From positions 1-64,000 of the forward strand of contig LR698958.1 in assembly GCA_902381685.1 (NCBI GenBank): a stretch of DNA of 64,000 nucleotides, given 5' to 3'. The first letter of the stretch is position 1. Every line of letters begins with the position of its first letter. This DNA comes from Lachnospiraceae bacterium (GTDB lineage Bacteria; Bacillota; Clostridia; Lachnospirales; Lachnospiraceae). Both the position numbers and the translations under genes were made by a program. Below the pieces are notes generated by a model. It was given only the letters and a program-made list of their open reading frames with translations. It did no database searches and was not told the origin of the DNA. Below are positions 55,384 to 64,000 of the stretch, one piece after another.

Positions 55384-55401
55384 GGGAGGCATAAACCTCC
55401 C
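55384..55401. promoter_or_regulatory. Stem-loop between kdpC and kdpD
   Basis: GGGAGG and CCTCCC pair around six bases in the 44-base gap between kdpC and the KdpD-type gene. The T-run lies on the plus-strand side, so it is not a terminator for the minus-strand operon. It may limit read-through or stabilise the transporter mRNA. Confidence 0.5.
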
Positions 55402-55405
55402 TTTT

Positions 55406-56038
55406 TTATTCGCCTATTGCCTCTGCAATATCAATATTACATTGAAGAACATTTACGGTTTCCTCACCGAAAATACCAAATAATTTATGTGTTGTGTTTT
55501 TCTCTACAATCTCTTCCACTTCTTTTTCTGACAGACCACTGCTTGCCGCTACAATAGGAAGTTGGATTTTTGCCGACTCGGGACTGATATGAGGATCAAG
55601 TCCTGAACCCGATGCCGTGAGCATATCTGCAGGAATTTCTCCTTTAAACTCTTCTCCCGTCGCTTTTTTATAGCGTTCTTTAAATGCCTTAACATCTTCC
55701 TCTACACGTTTTTTCAAGTCTTCATTTGTGGCACTGTAGTTGTAACTTCCTGAAGCCACTCCCGTGTAATCACCATTTTCTTTTTCTTCTTCTGTGTATG
55801 TATTATAGTCTACTACAGAAACTCTTCCGTGAAAATATTTATCTCCCTCAAATTTCTGTCCGACTACTTCTGAGCCTACCGCTTCTCCTTCTGCCTTCAC
55901 AATACTTCCGTTTGCCTGTTTCGGAAAAACTACCTGCCCTATTCCTGTAAGAAGAAACGGATATGCAACACCACATATAACAAATAATGCAACCGTAATA
56001 ACTATTGCCCTCTTTATATATTTTCCAAAGTTTTTCAT
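55406..56038 (-). CDS. kdpC: Potassium-transporting ATPase subunit C
   Basis: The 210-residue protein has one N-terminal helix (about 11-31, AIVITVALFVICGVAYP) and the KdpC ending DPHISPESAKIQLP. It has an accessory role in KdpFABC assembly. Its start is 14 bases downstream of the kdpB stop. Length is typical. Confidence 0.94.
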   Translation of the reverse strand: MKNFGKYIKRAIVITVALFVICGVAYPFLLTGIGQVVFPKQANGSIVKAEGEAVGSEVVGQKFEGDKYFHGRVSVVDYNTYTEEEKENGDYTGVASGSYNYSATNEDLKKRVEEDVKAFKERYKKATGEEFKGEIPADMLTASGSGLDPHISPESAKIQLPIVAASSGLSEKEVEEIVEKNTTHKLFGIFGEETVNVLQCNIDIAEAIGE

Positions 56039-56052
56039 TTTCTCACCTCATA

Positions 56053-58116
56053 TTATAATCCTAATAATGCCAGTAAAGGCGTTACCAAAATATCAATCAG
56101 TTTAATCGCAACAAACGGAACGATCACTCCGCCTAATCCGTAAATGCCCATGTTTTTCATCAGCATTTTTTCCGAACGCATCGGTTTGTATTTTACACCA
56201 CGCATCGCAATCGGAATCAGACACGGAATAATAATCGCATTAAAAATCAATGCAGATAAAATTGCGCTAAACGGTGTGGACAGATGCATAATATTCAGTA
56301 CTTCCATTTGAGGAATAACTAATGTAAACATCGCCGGAATAATCGCAAAATATTTTGCCACGTCATTTGCAATACTAAATGTCGTCAATGAACCTCTTGT
56401 AATTAAAAGTTGTTTTCCGATTTCTACAACTTCCAAAATTTTTGTCGGGTCTGAATCCAGGTCAACCATGTTCGCAGCCTCTTTTGCCGCTGTTGTACCG
56501 CTGTTCATCGCAAGTCCTACATCTGCCTGCGCAAGTGCCGGTGCGTCATTTGTTCCGTCACCCGTCATCGCTACGATTTTACCTTCCGCCTGTTCTTTCT
56601 TGATGGCATCAATTTTATCTTCCGGTTTACATTCAGCGATAAATCCGTCTACCCCTGCTTCTTTTGCAATCGTCGCTGCAGTCAGCGGGTTATCACCTGT
56701 ACACATAATCGTTTTAATACCGATTTCACGAAGGCGCTCAAATCTTTCCACAAGTCCCGGTTTTACCGTATCTTTTAAATAAATCACACCATAAATTACA
56801 TTTCCGACACACACTACCAAAGGTGTTCCTCCCAAACTGGAGATATCGGTAACAATGCTTTCCAAATCTTCCGGTATTTCACCGTTATTTTCCTGCACAT
56901 ATTTTTTAATGGCATCATAAGCACCTTTTCGGATTCTTGTTCCGTCTTTTAAGTTTACTCCGCTCATTTTTGTCTGTGCAGTAAATTCTACGAATTCCAT
57001 CTGGTCTTTCACTTCGTCTTTAATCTTTGTTCCAAGACGTTTTCCCAATTCGACTACGGATTTTCCTTCTGGTGTCGCGTCGCATAAAGAAGTCATTACA
57101 CTATAGTCAATTAAATCTTCTTTGCTTTTTCCTTTCACTTCCCGGAAATCCGCTGCAAGACGGTTTCCATAAGTAATTGTTCCTGTTTTATCCAAAATCA
57201 TCGTGTCCACATCACCGCAGGCTTCCACCGCTTTTCCTGACATGGCGATAACGTTAAATCGCGTTACTCGGTCCATACCTGCGATTCCGATTGCAGATAA
57301 AAGACCTCCGATTGTTGTCGGAATAAGACAAACAAGAAGGGCAATCATTGTTGCCATCGGAATTTTTACCCCTGAGTAATCCGAGAAACAATATAATGTC
57401 ACAACAACAATCAGGAAAATAATTGTCAAACTGACAAGTAATGTATTTAAAGCAATCTCATTAGGTGTTTTCTGTCTGGAAGCACCTTCTACAAGTGAAA
57501 TCATCTTATCGAGGAAAGATTCTCCCGGCTCAGAAGTAATTTTAATTTTCAGCCAGTCACTGACTACTGTTGTTCCTCCTGTTACGGAAGAAAAATCTCC
57601 TCCCGCTTCACGGGTTACCGGTGCCGACTCTCCTGTAATTGCTGACTCGTCTACTGATGCAACTCCTTCTATAACCTCTCCATCATTTGGAATAACTTCA
57701 TTTGTTCTTACAATAACAATATCACCTTTTTTTAATTCAGACGCATTAATCAATTTTTCTGTTCCGTCTTTTAATAATAAAGTTGCCATTGTATCTTTTT
57801 TTGTTTTTTTCAATGAATCTGCCTGTGCTTTTCCTCGTCCTTCTGCCACAGATTCCGCAAAGTTTGCAAATAAAATAGTGATAAACAAAATCACGGTTAC
57901 TATTCCGTTGTAAATGCGAAGTCCGCTGTCGTCTCCAAAAATTGTAGGGAAAAATGTCATTATCAAACTGATGACAAATCCCACTTCAACGACAAACATG
58001 ACCGGATTTTTCATCATATATTTAGGATTTAATTTTTGAAACGCACCAATAATGGAAGTTTTCAAAATATCCTTTGTAATAAATTTTGTTTTTTTCTCCT
58101 GTTTTTCCATTTTCAT
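56053..58116 (-). CDS. kdpB: Potassium-transporting ATPase subunit B (P-type ATPase)
   Basis: The 687-residue catalytic subunit drives K+ uptake. Motifs are TGES in AITGESAPV, the phosphorylated Asp in [22 protein letters not shown], and [20 protein letters not shown]. The N-terminus and membrane helices are standard. kdpA lies upstream after 21 bases and kdpC downstream. It shows no truncation. Confidence 0.97.
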   Translation of the reverse strand: MKMEKQEKKTKFITKDILKTSIIGAFQKLNPKYMMKNPVMFVVEVGFVISLIMTFFPTIFGDDSGLRIYNGIVTVILFITILFANFAESVAEGRGKAQADSLKKTKKDTMATLLLKDGTEKLINASELKKGDIVIVRTNEVIPNDGEVIEGVASVDESAITGESAPVTREAGGDFSSVTGGTTVVSDWLKIKITSEPGESFLDKMISLVEGASRQKTPNEIALNTLLVSLTIIFLIVVVTLYCFSDYSGVKIPMATMIALLVCLIPTTIGGLLSAIGIAGMDRVTRFNVIAMSGKAVEACGDVDTMILDKTGTITYGNRLAADFREVKGKSKEDLIDYSVMTSLCDATPEGKSVVELGKRLGTKIKDEVKDQMEFVEFTAQTKMSGVNLKDGTRIRKGAYDAIKKYVQENNGEIPEDLESIVTDISSLGGTPLVVCVGNVIYGVIYLKDTVKPGLVERFERLREIGIKTIMCTGDNPLTAATIAKEAGVDGFIAECKPEDKIDAIKKEQAEGKIVAMTGDGTNDAPALAQADVGLAMNSGTTAAKEAANMVDLDSDPTKILEVVEIGKQLLITRGSLTTFSIANDVAKYFAIIPAMFTLVIPQMEVLNIMHLSTPFSAILSALIFNAIIIPCLIPIAMRGVKYKPMRSEKMLMKNMGIYGLGGVIVPFVAIKLIDILVTPLLALLGL

Positions 58117-58137
58117 CGTAATCCTTTCTAACTCCTA

Positions 58138-59850
58138 TTACAACCATAATGATAAATGTTCCGCAATTGGTCCCAATGCAAGTGCAGGGAAAAATGTCAG
58201 TGCGGCAAAAATGTAAACAACGATTACTAATACCACAACAAAAATAACATTATCCGTACGCAATGTACCAACTGTTTCATTTACACGGCGTTTCGCAAGT
58301 AAACTTCCGGCAATCGCCAACTGTGCAATCATTGTAATATATCTTCCAAAGAACATGGCTAAACCTGTTGTAATATTCCAAAATGCAGTGTTATCTGCCA
58401 AACCTTCAAATCCGGAACCGTTATTTGCTGCGGAAGAAGCGTATTCATATAAAACTTGAGATAAGCCGTGAAATCCTCCGTTCGTAATTCCTTCAATTCC
58501 CGCACCGGTCATAACCGCAAGCGCTGAAAATCCTAAGATTAAAAGCGGGTGGATAATTAAAACAAGTGCCACCAGTTTCATTTCTTTTCCTTCAATCTTT
58601 TTCCCAAGATATTCAGGAGTTCGTCCGATCATCAATCCACAAAGGAATACTGCCAAAATCACATACATGATCATGTTCATCAGACCGACACCCTTACCGC
58701 CAAACACACAGTTCAGCATCATATGTAACATAGGAACGAGACCTCCTAAAGGTGTCAGAGAGTCGTGCATGTTGTTGACCGTACCGGTTGTAAATGATGT
58801 AGTCGTTGTCGTAAAGAGTGCCGACTGTGCAACGCCAAATCTCGTTTCCTTTCCTTCCATATTTCCTACGTCCTGATTTACTCCCGCCTGCTCTAAAACC
58901 GGATTTCCTGCTTTTTCTGCCTGGAAACATAAAATAAGGCCGACTAAGAATAAAATGGACATTGCTGCAAAAATTGTTCTTCCCTGATTTCCCAAAAGCA
59001 CTCTCTGTGTTTTTTTCTTCTCTTTTCTTCTCTGCATTGTCATTTTTCCAAAAGTGACAACACATGCTCCCGGAAGTATCATCATACTTAATAACTCAAT
59101 CAGGTTTGAAATAATTGTCGGATTTTCAAATGGCATTGAGGAGTTCGCTCCGAAAAATCCTCCACCGTTTGTTCCGAGATGTTTTATACTTTCCAAAGCG
59201 GCCACAGGTCCCATCGCTAAATCCTGATAATTTCCTTCAAGCGTTTTTATCGTCTGATTTGCATCAAGTGTCTGTGGAACTCCCTGCCAAATTAAAAGTA
59301 TACCTATAATAATGGAAAACGGAATTAAAATACGTGTTGTAACTCTTATCATATCTTCATGAAAATTACCCACATCTTTTTGTTTTCCTGCCAGTCCTCT
59401 GCAAAATGCCATACATGCTGAATATCCGCTGGCCGCTGACACAAACATCATAAAAATAATGACCGTCATCTGACTTAAATAAGAAAGTCCTGACTCACCC
59501 GCATAATGCTGCAGGTTTGTATTTGTCATAAAACTGATAATTGTATTAAATGAGAGTGTCGGATCCATTGCCTCTATTCCATTTGGATTTGCAAATAATA
59601 CTCCCTGTAATCTTAAAATAACATACCCTACAAGTACCATCACCGCGTTGGTTATCAGTAAATGTAACGCGTATTGTTTCCAATTCATTCCCTCTCTGCT
59701 GATTTTTAGAACTTTATAAATTCCCCCGTCAAGTCTGTCAAACAGCGGATCAGCAAATGTTCTCTGTTTTGTTGCTATATGGTACATGTAAGTTCCCATA
59801 GGAATTACAAGAACCAAAAATATAACTAGTGTCAGTGCAATCTGTAACAT
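58138..59850 (-). CDS. kdpA: Potassium-transporting ATPase subunit A
   Basis: The 570-residue channel-like subunit binds K+ from outside. Four repeats of the selectivity type are visible, including SFMTNTNLQHYAGE and the GTNGGGFFGANSSMPFENP block. About ten helices are seen. It follows KdpF and precedes KdpB in the standard order. GGAGGAAAAA precedes the ATG. Confidence 0.97.
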   Translation of the reverse strand: MLQIALTLVIFLVLVIPMGTYMYHIATKQRTFADPLFDRLDGGIYKVLKISREGMNWKQYALHLLITNAVMVLVGYVILRLQGVLFANPNGIEAMDPTLSFNTIISFMTNTNLQHYAGESGLSYLSQMTVIIFMMFVSAASGYSACMAFCRGLAGKQKDVGNFHEDMIRVTTRILIPFSIIIGILLIWQGVPQTLDANQTIKTLEGNYQDLAMGPVAALESIKHLGTNGGGFFGANSSMPFENPTIISNLIELLSMMILPGACVVTFGKMTMQRRKEKKKTQRVLLGNQGRTIFAAMSILFLVGLILCFQAEKAGNPVLEQAGVNQDVGNMEGKETRFGVAQSALFTTTTTSFTTGTVNNMHDSLTPLGGLVPMLHMMLNCVFGGKGVGLMNMIMYVILAVFLCGLMIGRTPEYLGKKIEGKEMKLVALVLIIHPLLILGFSALAVMTGAGIEGITNGGFHGLSQVLYEYASSAANNGSGFEGLADNTAFWNITTGLAMFFGRYITMIAQLAIAGSLLAKRRVNETVGTLRTDNVIFVVVLVIVVYIFAALTFFPALALGPIAEHLSLWL

Positions 59851-59879
59851 GACTTTTTTCCTCCAAATTTATGTATCTT

Positions 59880-59957
59880 TTATAGTTTTTCCGGATAAAT
59901 CAACGCATAGAACAAATATCCGGCAAGTAATAAAATAAGAATAATTAATAGTATCAT
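59880..59957 (-). CDS. kdpF: Potassium-transporting ATPase subunit F
   Basis: The 25-residue single-helix peptide (MILLIILILLLAGYLFYALI then YPEKL) is typical of KdpF, which stabilises the Kdp complex. GGGAGGAAGAG precedes the ATG. The start overlaps the end of another small membrane ORF upstream, and kdpA follows after 29 bases. It is short enough that gene finders may skip it. Confidence 0.85.
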   Translation of the reverse strand: MILLIILILLLAGYLFYALIYPEKL

Positions 59958-60067
59958 TTCTCTTCCTCCCTTATTGCAGCAGTACCTACCTGCTTTTCAC
60001 ACCAGTCAACCAGTAATTTCATACTGCCAAAACAAACTGCCAGAATTAAAATCATTAATAAATCCAT
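59954..60067 (-). CDS. 37-residue membrane protein upstream of kdpF
   Basis: A 37-residue ORF with one hydrophobic helix (LLMILILAVCFGSMKLLV) and a charged tail ending REEEK. The TGA overlaps the kdpF ATG (ATGA), a typical translational coupling, and GGAAGGGA precedes its start. Its position suggests an extra small subunit or regulator of the K+ pump. I do not know a named family. Confidence 0.65.
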   Translation of the reverse strand: MDLLMILILAVCFGSMKLLVDWCEKQVGTAAIREEEK

Positions 60068-60104
60068 AACTAATCCCTTCCTTTTTCTTTCCTTTCTAGC
60101 AGAG

Positions 60105-60175
60105 ATTATAATAGCACAAAAGATTTTAAATCAGTATTATAATACAGAGCCTTAATATTAAAATCGTATTAAAAT
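60105..60175 (-). promoter_or_regulatory. kdp operon promoter with tandem KdpE-type sites
   Basis: TATTAAAAT occurs twice at 60156-60164 and 60167-60175, with 11-base period, as OmpR-family regulators often bind. Two possible -10 TATAAT elements on the minus strand lie at 60136-60141 and 60105-60110. Neither has a good -35, consistent with activator dependence. The exact promoter is uncertain. Confidence 0.5.
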
Positions 60176-60191
60176 TTAAGTGGATTGTATA

Positions 60192-60219
60192 CAAAAAAGA
60201 TTGCGCAACTGCGCAATCT
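60192..60219 (-). terminator. Terminator of the ZIP transporter gene
   Basis: AGATTGCGCA and TGCGCAATCT form a near-perfect hairpin, followed on the minus strand by TTTTTT. It lies shortly after the ZIP stop and separates it from the kdp promoter. Confidence 0.85.
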
Positions 60220-60234
60220 CACACAAAATATATT

Positions 60235-61029
60235 TTACCCCAACGCTACGTCTAATATCATCATCACTAAAAATCCAACAATAAATCCAAGCGTCCCCGC
60301 TTTTCCCTCCTCGCCGTCCGCTCCCATATGCGCTTCCGGAATCAATTCCTCCACAACAACATAAATCATTGTCCCCGCTGCAAACGCCAGAAACACCGCA
60401 ATGGAGGATTGTGTTATATTCGCAAAGACTGCCGCCAAAACAGCAAAGACAGGTTCTACAACTGCTGTCATGCTTCCTATTAAAAATGCTTTTTTCTTCG
60501 TCATTCCTTCTTTCATCAAAGGTAATGCCACTGCTGTTCCCTCCGGAAAATTTTGAATGGCAATTCCTATCGTCAACGCAATTGCCCCGGACATTAACGC
60601 TATATCTTCTCTGTTTTGACCTGCCAAGGCAAATGCAAGCCCTACCGACATTCCCTCCGGAATGTTATGAACGGTAATGGCAAGAACAAGCATAGATGTA
60701 CTTCTCTTTAATGTAATCGGTTTCTTCCTCTGTCTTTTATACCACTTCTGCAATAAAAAATCCGCCGTCAGAAGTGTCATGACGCCCAAAAGAAAACCAC
60801 CTGTAATAACAAGCCAGCCAACCTGATCATTTTCCTCTGCAAACTCTATTCCCGGAAGCAGCAGTGACCATACCGATGCCGCAATCATCACCCCTCCTGC
60901 AAACCCCAAAAATCCATTTTGCCAATTTTCGCTTATCTGTCTTTTTACAAAAAAGATACCTGCCGCTCCCAACGTTGTCACCGTAAATGTAACCAAACCT
61001 CCCAAAAAGGCGAAAAAAATTCCATTCAT
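60235..61029 (-). CDS. ZIP family metal transporter
   Basis: The 264-residue membrane protein has about eight helices and the two ZIP metal motifs HNIPEGMSVG and QNFPEGTAVA, usually for Zn2+ or Fe2+ uptake. The C-terminal VEELIPEAH motif is present. ATG 61029 has GGAGG ten bases upstream; the GTG at 61038 is too near it. It lies downstream of the MATE gene in the same direction. Confidence 0.92.
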   Translation of the reverse strand: MNGIFFAFLGGLVTFTVTTLGAAGIFFVKRQISENWQNGFLGFAGGVMIAASVWSLLLPGIEFAEENDQVGWLVITGGFLLGVMTLLTADFLLQKWYKRQRKKPITLKRSTSMLVLAITVHNIPEGMSVGLAFALAGQNREDIALMSGAIALTIGIAIQNFPEGTAVALPLMKEGMTKKKAFLIGSMTAVVEPVFAVLAAVFANITQSSIAVFLAFAAGTMIYVVVEELIPEAHMGADGEEGKAGTLGFIVGFLVMMILDVALG

Positions 61030-61081
61030 ACTACTCACACCTCCGCTAGTAATATATGAATGGAATTTTCTTTTGACACAT

Positions 61082-62443
61082 TTATGAAATTTCTTTCAGC
61101 GCCTTTTTAAATTGAAATACAAATAAAATTACGGTAAAGGTAACTGCCAAAATATCTGCTATCGGTTCAGCCATATAAACCGCTATCGTTTTATCTGCCG
61201 TGAAAATATGCGGCATAATATAAATCAGCGGAATCAGTAAAATAAATTTTCTCATTACCGCAACTAAAATAGATGCTTTTGCATTTCCAAGTGAATTAAA
61301 CGTCATCTGACACGCCATTTGAACACCGAAAATGAATAAGACTCCCATATAAACACGAAGCGCCGTACTTGTAAAGTTGAGTAATGCTGCATCAGATGTA
61401 AACATTTTTGCAAACATTTGCGGGAATAACATAACCAGTCCCCACAACAATACGGCATAACCAAAACTTGCCTGCAGCAACAATTTATATGCTGATTTTA
61501 CACGCTTTTTGTTTTTTGCTCCATAGTTGTAACTGATAATCGGCTGCGCTCCCTGTCCGAGTCCCTGAAGCGGAAGCATTGCAAACTGCATAACACTTGT
61601 TAAAATCGTCATCGCACCTACTGCAATATCGCCACCATATTTTAATAAGGAAGAGTTAAAGCATACAGAGATTACACTTTCGCTTGCCTGCATAATAAAA
61701 ACGGCAAGTCCCAATGCCAAACTTGGAAGAATAATTTTCCTCTCCCATTTCATATAACCTCTTTTTATTTTTAACTGCGTTTTCTTTCCAAATAAGAAAC
61801 ACAGTACCCATATACAGGATAATGCCTGTGAGATAACGGTTGCAAGCGCCGCTCCCTTTACTCCCAAATTGAAACCAAAAATAAAAATCGGGTCCAATAT
61901 AATATTAGAAACCGCTCCGATTAAAACGGAAAGCATTCCCGTTTTTGCAAATCCCTGCGCAGTGATAAACGCATTCATGCCTAATGTCAGTTGCACGAAA
62001 ATTGTACCGACAGCATAGATGTTCATGTAACTTACACCGTATTCAATCGTATTTTCACTTGCACCGAACGCCATTAGAAACTGCCTGTTAAATACTAAAA
62101 GTATTGTCGTCAGTAAAATGGAAATAACAATCTGTAAAGAAAAACAGTTACCCAATGTTTTCTCCGCAGATTCCTTATCTCCTTTTCCCATGAAAATAGT
62201 TGCTCTCGGAGCGCCACCATTACTGATCAGTGCTGCACATGCCGCAACAATCATAATTAACGGCATACATACACCCACACCGGTCAAAGCCAATGCCCCT
62301 ACATCTTTAATATGTCCGATATAAATTCTGTCTACAATATTATAAAGCATATTAATAATCTGTGCTGCCACTGTTGGAAGCGCTAATTTTAATAGTAACT
62401 TTCCAACCGGCTCTGTTCCAAGAAAATCTTTATTCTGCTCCAT
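61082..62443 (-). CDS. MATE family efflux transporter
   Basis: The 453-residue protein has about twelve helices in two MATE repeats, with LALPTVAAQIINMLYNIVDRIYIG at the start and the duplicated GLGQGAQPIISYNYGA. It exports cationic drugs or metabolites using an ion gradient. Its start at 62443 (behind GGAAAGGAAAGAG) overlaps the MarR stop by 14 bases, so both are one operon. Confidence 0.92.
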   Translation of the reverse strand: MEQNKDFLGTEPVGKLLLKLALPTVAAQIINMLYNIVDRIYIGHIKDVGALALTGVGVCMPLIMIVAACAALISNGGAPRATIFMGKGDKESAEKTLGNCFSLQIVISILLTTILLVFNRQFLMAFGASENTIEYGVSYMNIYAVGTIFVQLTLGMNAFITAQGFAKTGMLSVLIGAVSNIILDPIFIFGFNLGVKGAALATVISQALSCIWVLCFLFGKKTQLKIKRGYMKWERKIILPSLALGLAVFIMQASESVISVCFNSSLLKYGGDIAVGAMTILTSVMQFAMLPLQGLGQGAQPIISYNYGAKNKKRVKSAYKLLLQASFGYAVLLWGLVMLFPQMFAKMFTSDAALLNFTSTALRVYMGVLFIFGVQMACQMTFNSLGNAKASILVAVMRKFILLIPLIYIMPHIFTADKTIAVYMAEPIADILAVTFTVILFVFQFKKALKEIS

Positions 62444-62888
62444 TTTTCTCTTTCCTTTCCAATCCTTCAAAAACATTTTCCAGTATCTTTCCATTTAATT
62501 GAAAATACAGTTTTTTCTCTTCTTCCGAAAATCCAAGAAAAATCTTCTCATCATATTTTTTCCGCGCTTTGTCGATTCCCCGAACAATGTCCTTCGCCTG
62601 TTCCGTAATTTGAAGATGTATTTTTCTCCTGTCATCTTTGTCGCAGATACGCTGTAATAACCTTTTCTGAATAAGAGATTCTACCCCCTGTGACACATTT
62701 CCTTTCGGAAGCATGCGCCAGTATGCAATCTCTCCCACCGTATCCTTTCCGGGATTGTTATGAAGAAATCCCATGATTGTCACTTCTATTTGAGAAAGTT
62801 CATACTCTTTTCTCACAGTTTCCAAACATTTATCATTTAATTTGCCCAACCCGCGGATTAGCAAGAGTATGTCCGTCGCACGCTGCAT
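62430..62888 (-). CDS. MarR family regulator of the MATE gene
   Basis: The 152-residue winged-helix protein has KDTVGEIAYWRMLPKGNVSQGVESLIQKRLLQR and DRRKIHLQITEQA. GGGAGGAG precedes the ATG. It likely represses its own operon through the repeats upstream of its start and thereby the MATE exporter. Confidence 0.9.
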   Translation of the reverse strand: MQRATDILLLIRGLGKLNDKCLETVRKEYELSQIEVTIMGFLHNNPGKDTVGEIAYWRMLPKGNVSQGVESLIQKRLLQRICDKDDRRKIHLQITEQAKDIVRGIDKARKKYDEKIFLGFSEEEKKLYFQLNGKILENVFEGLERKEKNGAE

Positions 62889-62908
62889 AACAGTCTCCTC
62901 CCTTAATA

Positions 62909-62979
62909 GTTCTTTTTAGAATTGTTCTTTTTAGAACTTTATTCATGTTTCATTATATACTTTCTTTCATTTTTGTCAA
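62909..62979 (-). promoter_or_regulatory. Promoter and tandem operators of the MarR-MATE operon
   Basis: On the minus strand TTGACA (62974-62979), 16 bases, TATAAT (62952-62957) form a near-consensus promoter. Downstream are two copies of GTTCTTTTTAGAA (plus-strand reading) at 62909-62921 and 62924-62936, 15 bases apart. They lie in the transcribed leader, as for repressor sites. Confidence 0.7.
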
Positions 62980-63010
62980 CTTGGATTCTTTTATTTTTTT
63001 GAAATTAGTG

Positions 63011-63041
63011 TTGACATTATCATCGCCATGTGTTATATAAT
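63011..63041 (+). promoter_or_regulatory. Promoter of hsp20
   Basis: TTGACA (63011-63016) and TATAAT (63036-63041) are separated by 19 bases; an alternative -10 TTATAT (63033) gives 16. No CIRCE element was found, so HrcA control is not indicated. Confidence 0.5.
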
Positions 63042-63086
63042 ATATAGAACAAATAAAACAATGTATTTTTCAAGGAGGTATGACCT

Positions 63087-63509
63087 ATGTTATTAGCAAA
63101 CAGAAATTATGATTTATTTGACGAAATGTTTAAAGACCCATTCTTTACTCGTCCTTTTGAGAATGCCTCTTCACAGATTATGAAGACCGATATTCATGAA
63201 CAAGATGGTAATTATTTAATAGAAATGGAACTTCCGGGATTTGCCAGAGAAGACATTAAGGCTGATTTGAAAAACGGTTATCTGACAATCACCGCTGAGA
63301 AAAACCAGACAAACGAAGAAAAAGACGCAAAGGGAAACTGTATCCGTAAAGAACGTTATACCGGAAGTTGCAACAGAAGTTTTTATGTGGGAGAACAGGT
63401 AGCGCAAGAAGATATTAAAGCCGCTTTTAAAGACGGTATTCTTCGTTTACAGGTGCCGAAAGATACACCGAAAGCAATTGAAGAACCACGACTGATTACA
63501 ATCGAATAA
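63087..63509 (+). CDS. Hsp20/alpha-crystallin family small heat shock protein
   Basis: ATP-independent chaperone of 140 residues. The alpha-crystallin domain covers about 33-130 (DIHEQDGNYLIEMELPGF, LTITAEK, GILRLQVPK). The N-terminal part FDEMFKDPFFTRPF is short. A C-terminal Ile-x-Ile-like end (LITIE) is present. CAAGGAGG precedes the ATG. It stands alone with a bidirectional terminator after it. Confidence 0.93.
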   Translation: MLLANRNYDLFDEMFKDPFFTRPFENASSQIMKTDIHEQDGNYLIEMELPGFAREDIKADLKNGYLTITAEKNQTNEEKDAKGNCIRKERYTGSCNRSFYVGEQVAQEDIKAAFKDGILRLQVPKDTPKAIEEPRLITIE

Positions 63510-63519
63510 ATTTCTCTAT

Positions 63520-63550
63520 CAAAAAAGGCGGATTCCCCGCCTTTTTTGAT
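63520..63550. terminator. Bidirectional terminator after hsp20
   Basis: TCAAAAAAGGCGG and CCGCCTTTTTTGA form a perfect 13 bp stem with a five-base loop. T-runs are on both sides, so it serves hsp20 and the convergent NiaR gene. Confidence 0.85.
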
Positions 63551-63604
63551 TACTGCGATTTTATTTTAGTTTTAAATCTGATTGTAATGCAAAACAATTT
63601 CTCC

Positions 63605-64000
63605 CTACAGCCGGGAAACATTAATTCCATCTTCTTTTTCCCCATACTCCGTTTGAATTAGAAATCCTTTTCGCTTCAACTCTTTTTCCACCATCTCCAA
63701 AGTTTCCCTGCTGTCCGCACTAACTTTATGATAGTGATAACCGGAAGTAATATTTTTCAGCGGACTTGACTTTCCGCTGCGTATTTCTTCCATAAATTCC
63801 TTTATCTTTCTTCTCGAATTAATCTGAAGATTCGCTTCCATATGCCCATATACTTTATGATTTATCATTACATTTTCAATGCAGCCGCCATTATCAACAA
63901 CTGCACACAGTTCTTCCTCCAACTGTTCATCTGTATGACGCACTTTAAATATTTTACTTATCGACTTTGGAGCGTTCAAAATATATCCTTTGTTTGTGGA
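63605..64000 (-). CDS. niaR: Niacin-responsive repressor NiaR, C-terminal part (partial)
   Basis: The frame stays open to the window end, so the N-terminal DNA-binding domain lies outside. What is present starts around GYILNAPKSISKIFKVRHTDEQ and holds the 3H domain, with His in NHKVYGHMEA and in TSGYHYHKVSA. NiaR represses NAD precursor uptake and synthesis genes in Firmicutes when niacin is present. The end is at 63605, near the shared terminator with hsp20. Confidence 0.85.
   Translation of the reverse strand, partial: STNKGYILNAPKSISKIFKVRHTDEQLEEELCAVVDNGGCIENVMINHKVYGHMEANLQINSRRKIKEFMEEIRSGKSSPLKNITSGYHYHKVSADSRETLEMVEKELKRKGFLIQTEYGEKEDGINVSRL

Noticed and set aside
55384..55401. Terminator of the kdpFABC operon
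   Set aside because: Its T-run is on the plus-strand side; on the minus strand no T-run follows the hairpin.
62937..63087. CIRCE element before hsp20
   Set aside because: No TTAGCACTC-N9-GAGTGCTAA sequence is present.

Overview
The window reads as a low-GC Firmicutes chromosome, most likely an anaerobic gut member of the Lachnospiraceae/Clostridia. This rests on the dnaA-dnaN-yaaA-recF-gyrB-gyrA order at a replication origin, strong AGGAGG ribosome binding sites, a YesM/YesN sugar two-component system, a two-subunit iron-sulfur fumarase, rubrerythrin, and cell-surface pili built by a class B sortase. The genus cannot be fixed from the sequence. No rRNA, tRNA or CRISPR array was seen.

Layout. 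1-8.2 kb: origin region. dnaA is cut by the window start and carries an apparent one-base frameshift at an A7 run. DnaA-box-like sites lie between dnaA and dnaN, followed by dnaN, the S4 protein, recF, gyrB and gyrA. 8.3-10.8 kb: amidohydrolase and EamA permease. 10.8-19.2 kb: a sugar-sensing and uptake locus made of an AraC-type response regulator, a histidine kinase, a lipoprotein sugar sensor, MglB, MglA, MglC and a small membrane protein. 19.2-19.9 kb: a Cu/Zn superoxide dismutase-like gene bracketed by two copies of a REP-like repeat. 19.9-22.6 kb: C_GCAxxG_C_C protein, fumarase subunits and an acyltransferase. 22.6-24.2 kb: a complete-looking insertion sequence with 21 bp terminal inverted repeats. 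24.3-31.3 kb: MarR plus FUSC-type membrane protein, cytidylate-kinase-like protein, DAHP synthase and a heterodimeric ABC exporter.

31.4-36.5 kb (minus strand): a compact pilus operon with major pilin, second pilin-like protein, a signal-peptidase-like protein lacking the Ser/Lys dyad (SipA-like), class B sortase, and a PAS-SARP regulator. This is the most interesting accessory system in the window. 36.6-37.0 kb: a rubrerythrin gene broken by an internal deletion. 37.2-43.5 kb: an operon of response regulator, kinase, AraC regulator, ABC ATPase and FtsX-type permease. 43.6-47.9 kb: a small P-loop protein, an uncharacterised membrane protein, and an EF-G paralogue with degenerate GTPase motifs. 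48.1-50.6 kb: tyrA-aroA and a strong terminator that runs into the end of a convergent TPR gene.

51.1-60.1 kb (minus strand): a full potassium-uptake operon. A 37-residue membrane protein and KdpF, both very small, precede kdpA, kdpB and kdpC. They are followed by a KdpD sensor split into two membrane proteins (a KdpD/Usp half without kinase and a kinase half with its own DUF4118-like membrane domain) and KdpE. A tandem 9 bp repeat with 11 bp period upstream is a candidate KdpE site. 60.2-64 kb: ZIP metal transporter, a MarR/MATE pair with tandem operator-like repeats, Hsp20, and the C-terminal part of the niacin repressor NiaR, which runs off the window end. No gene-free stretch exceeds about 300 bases once the short kdp genes are counted.
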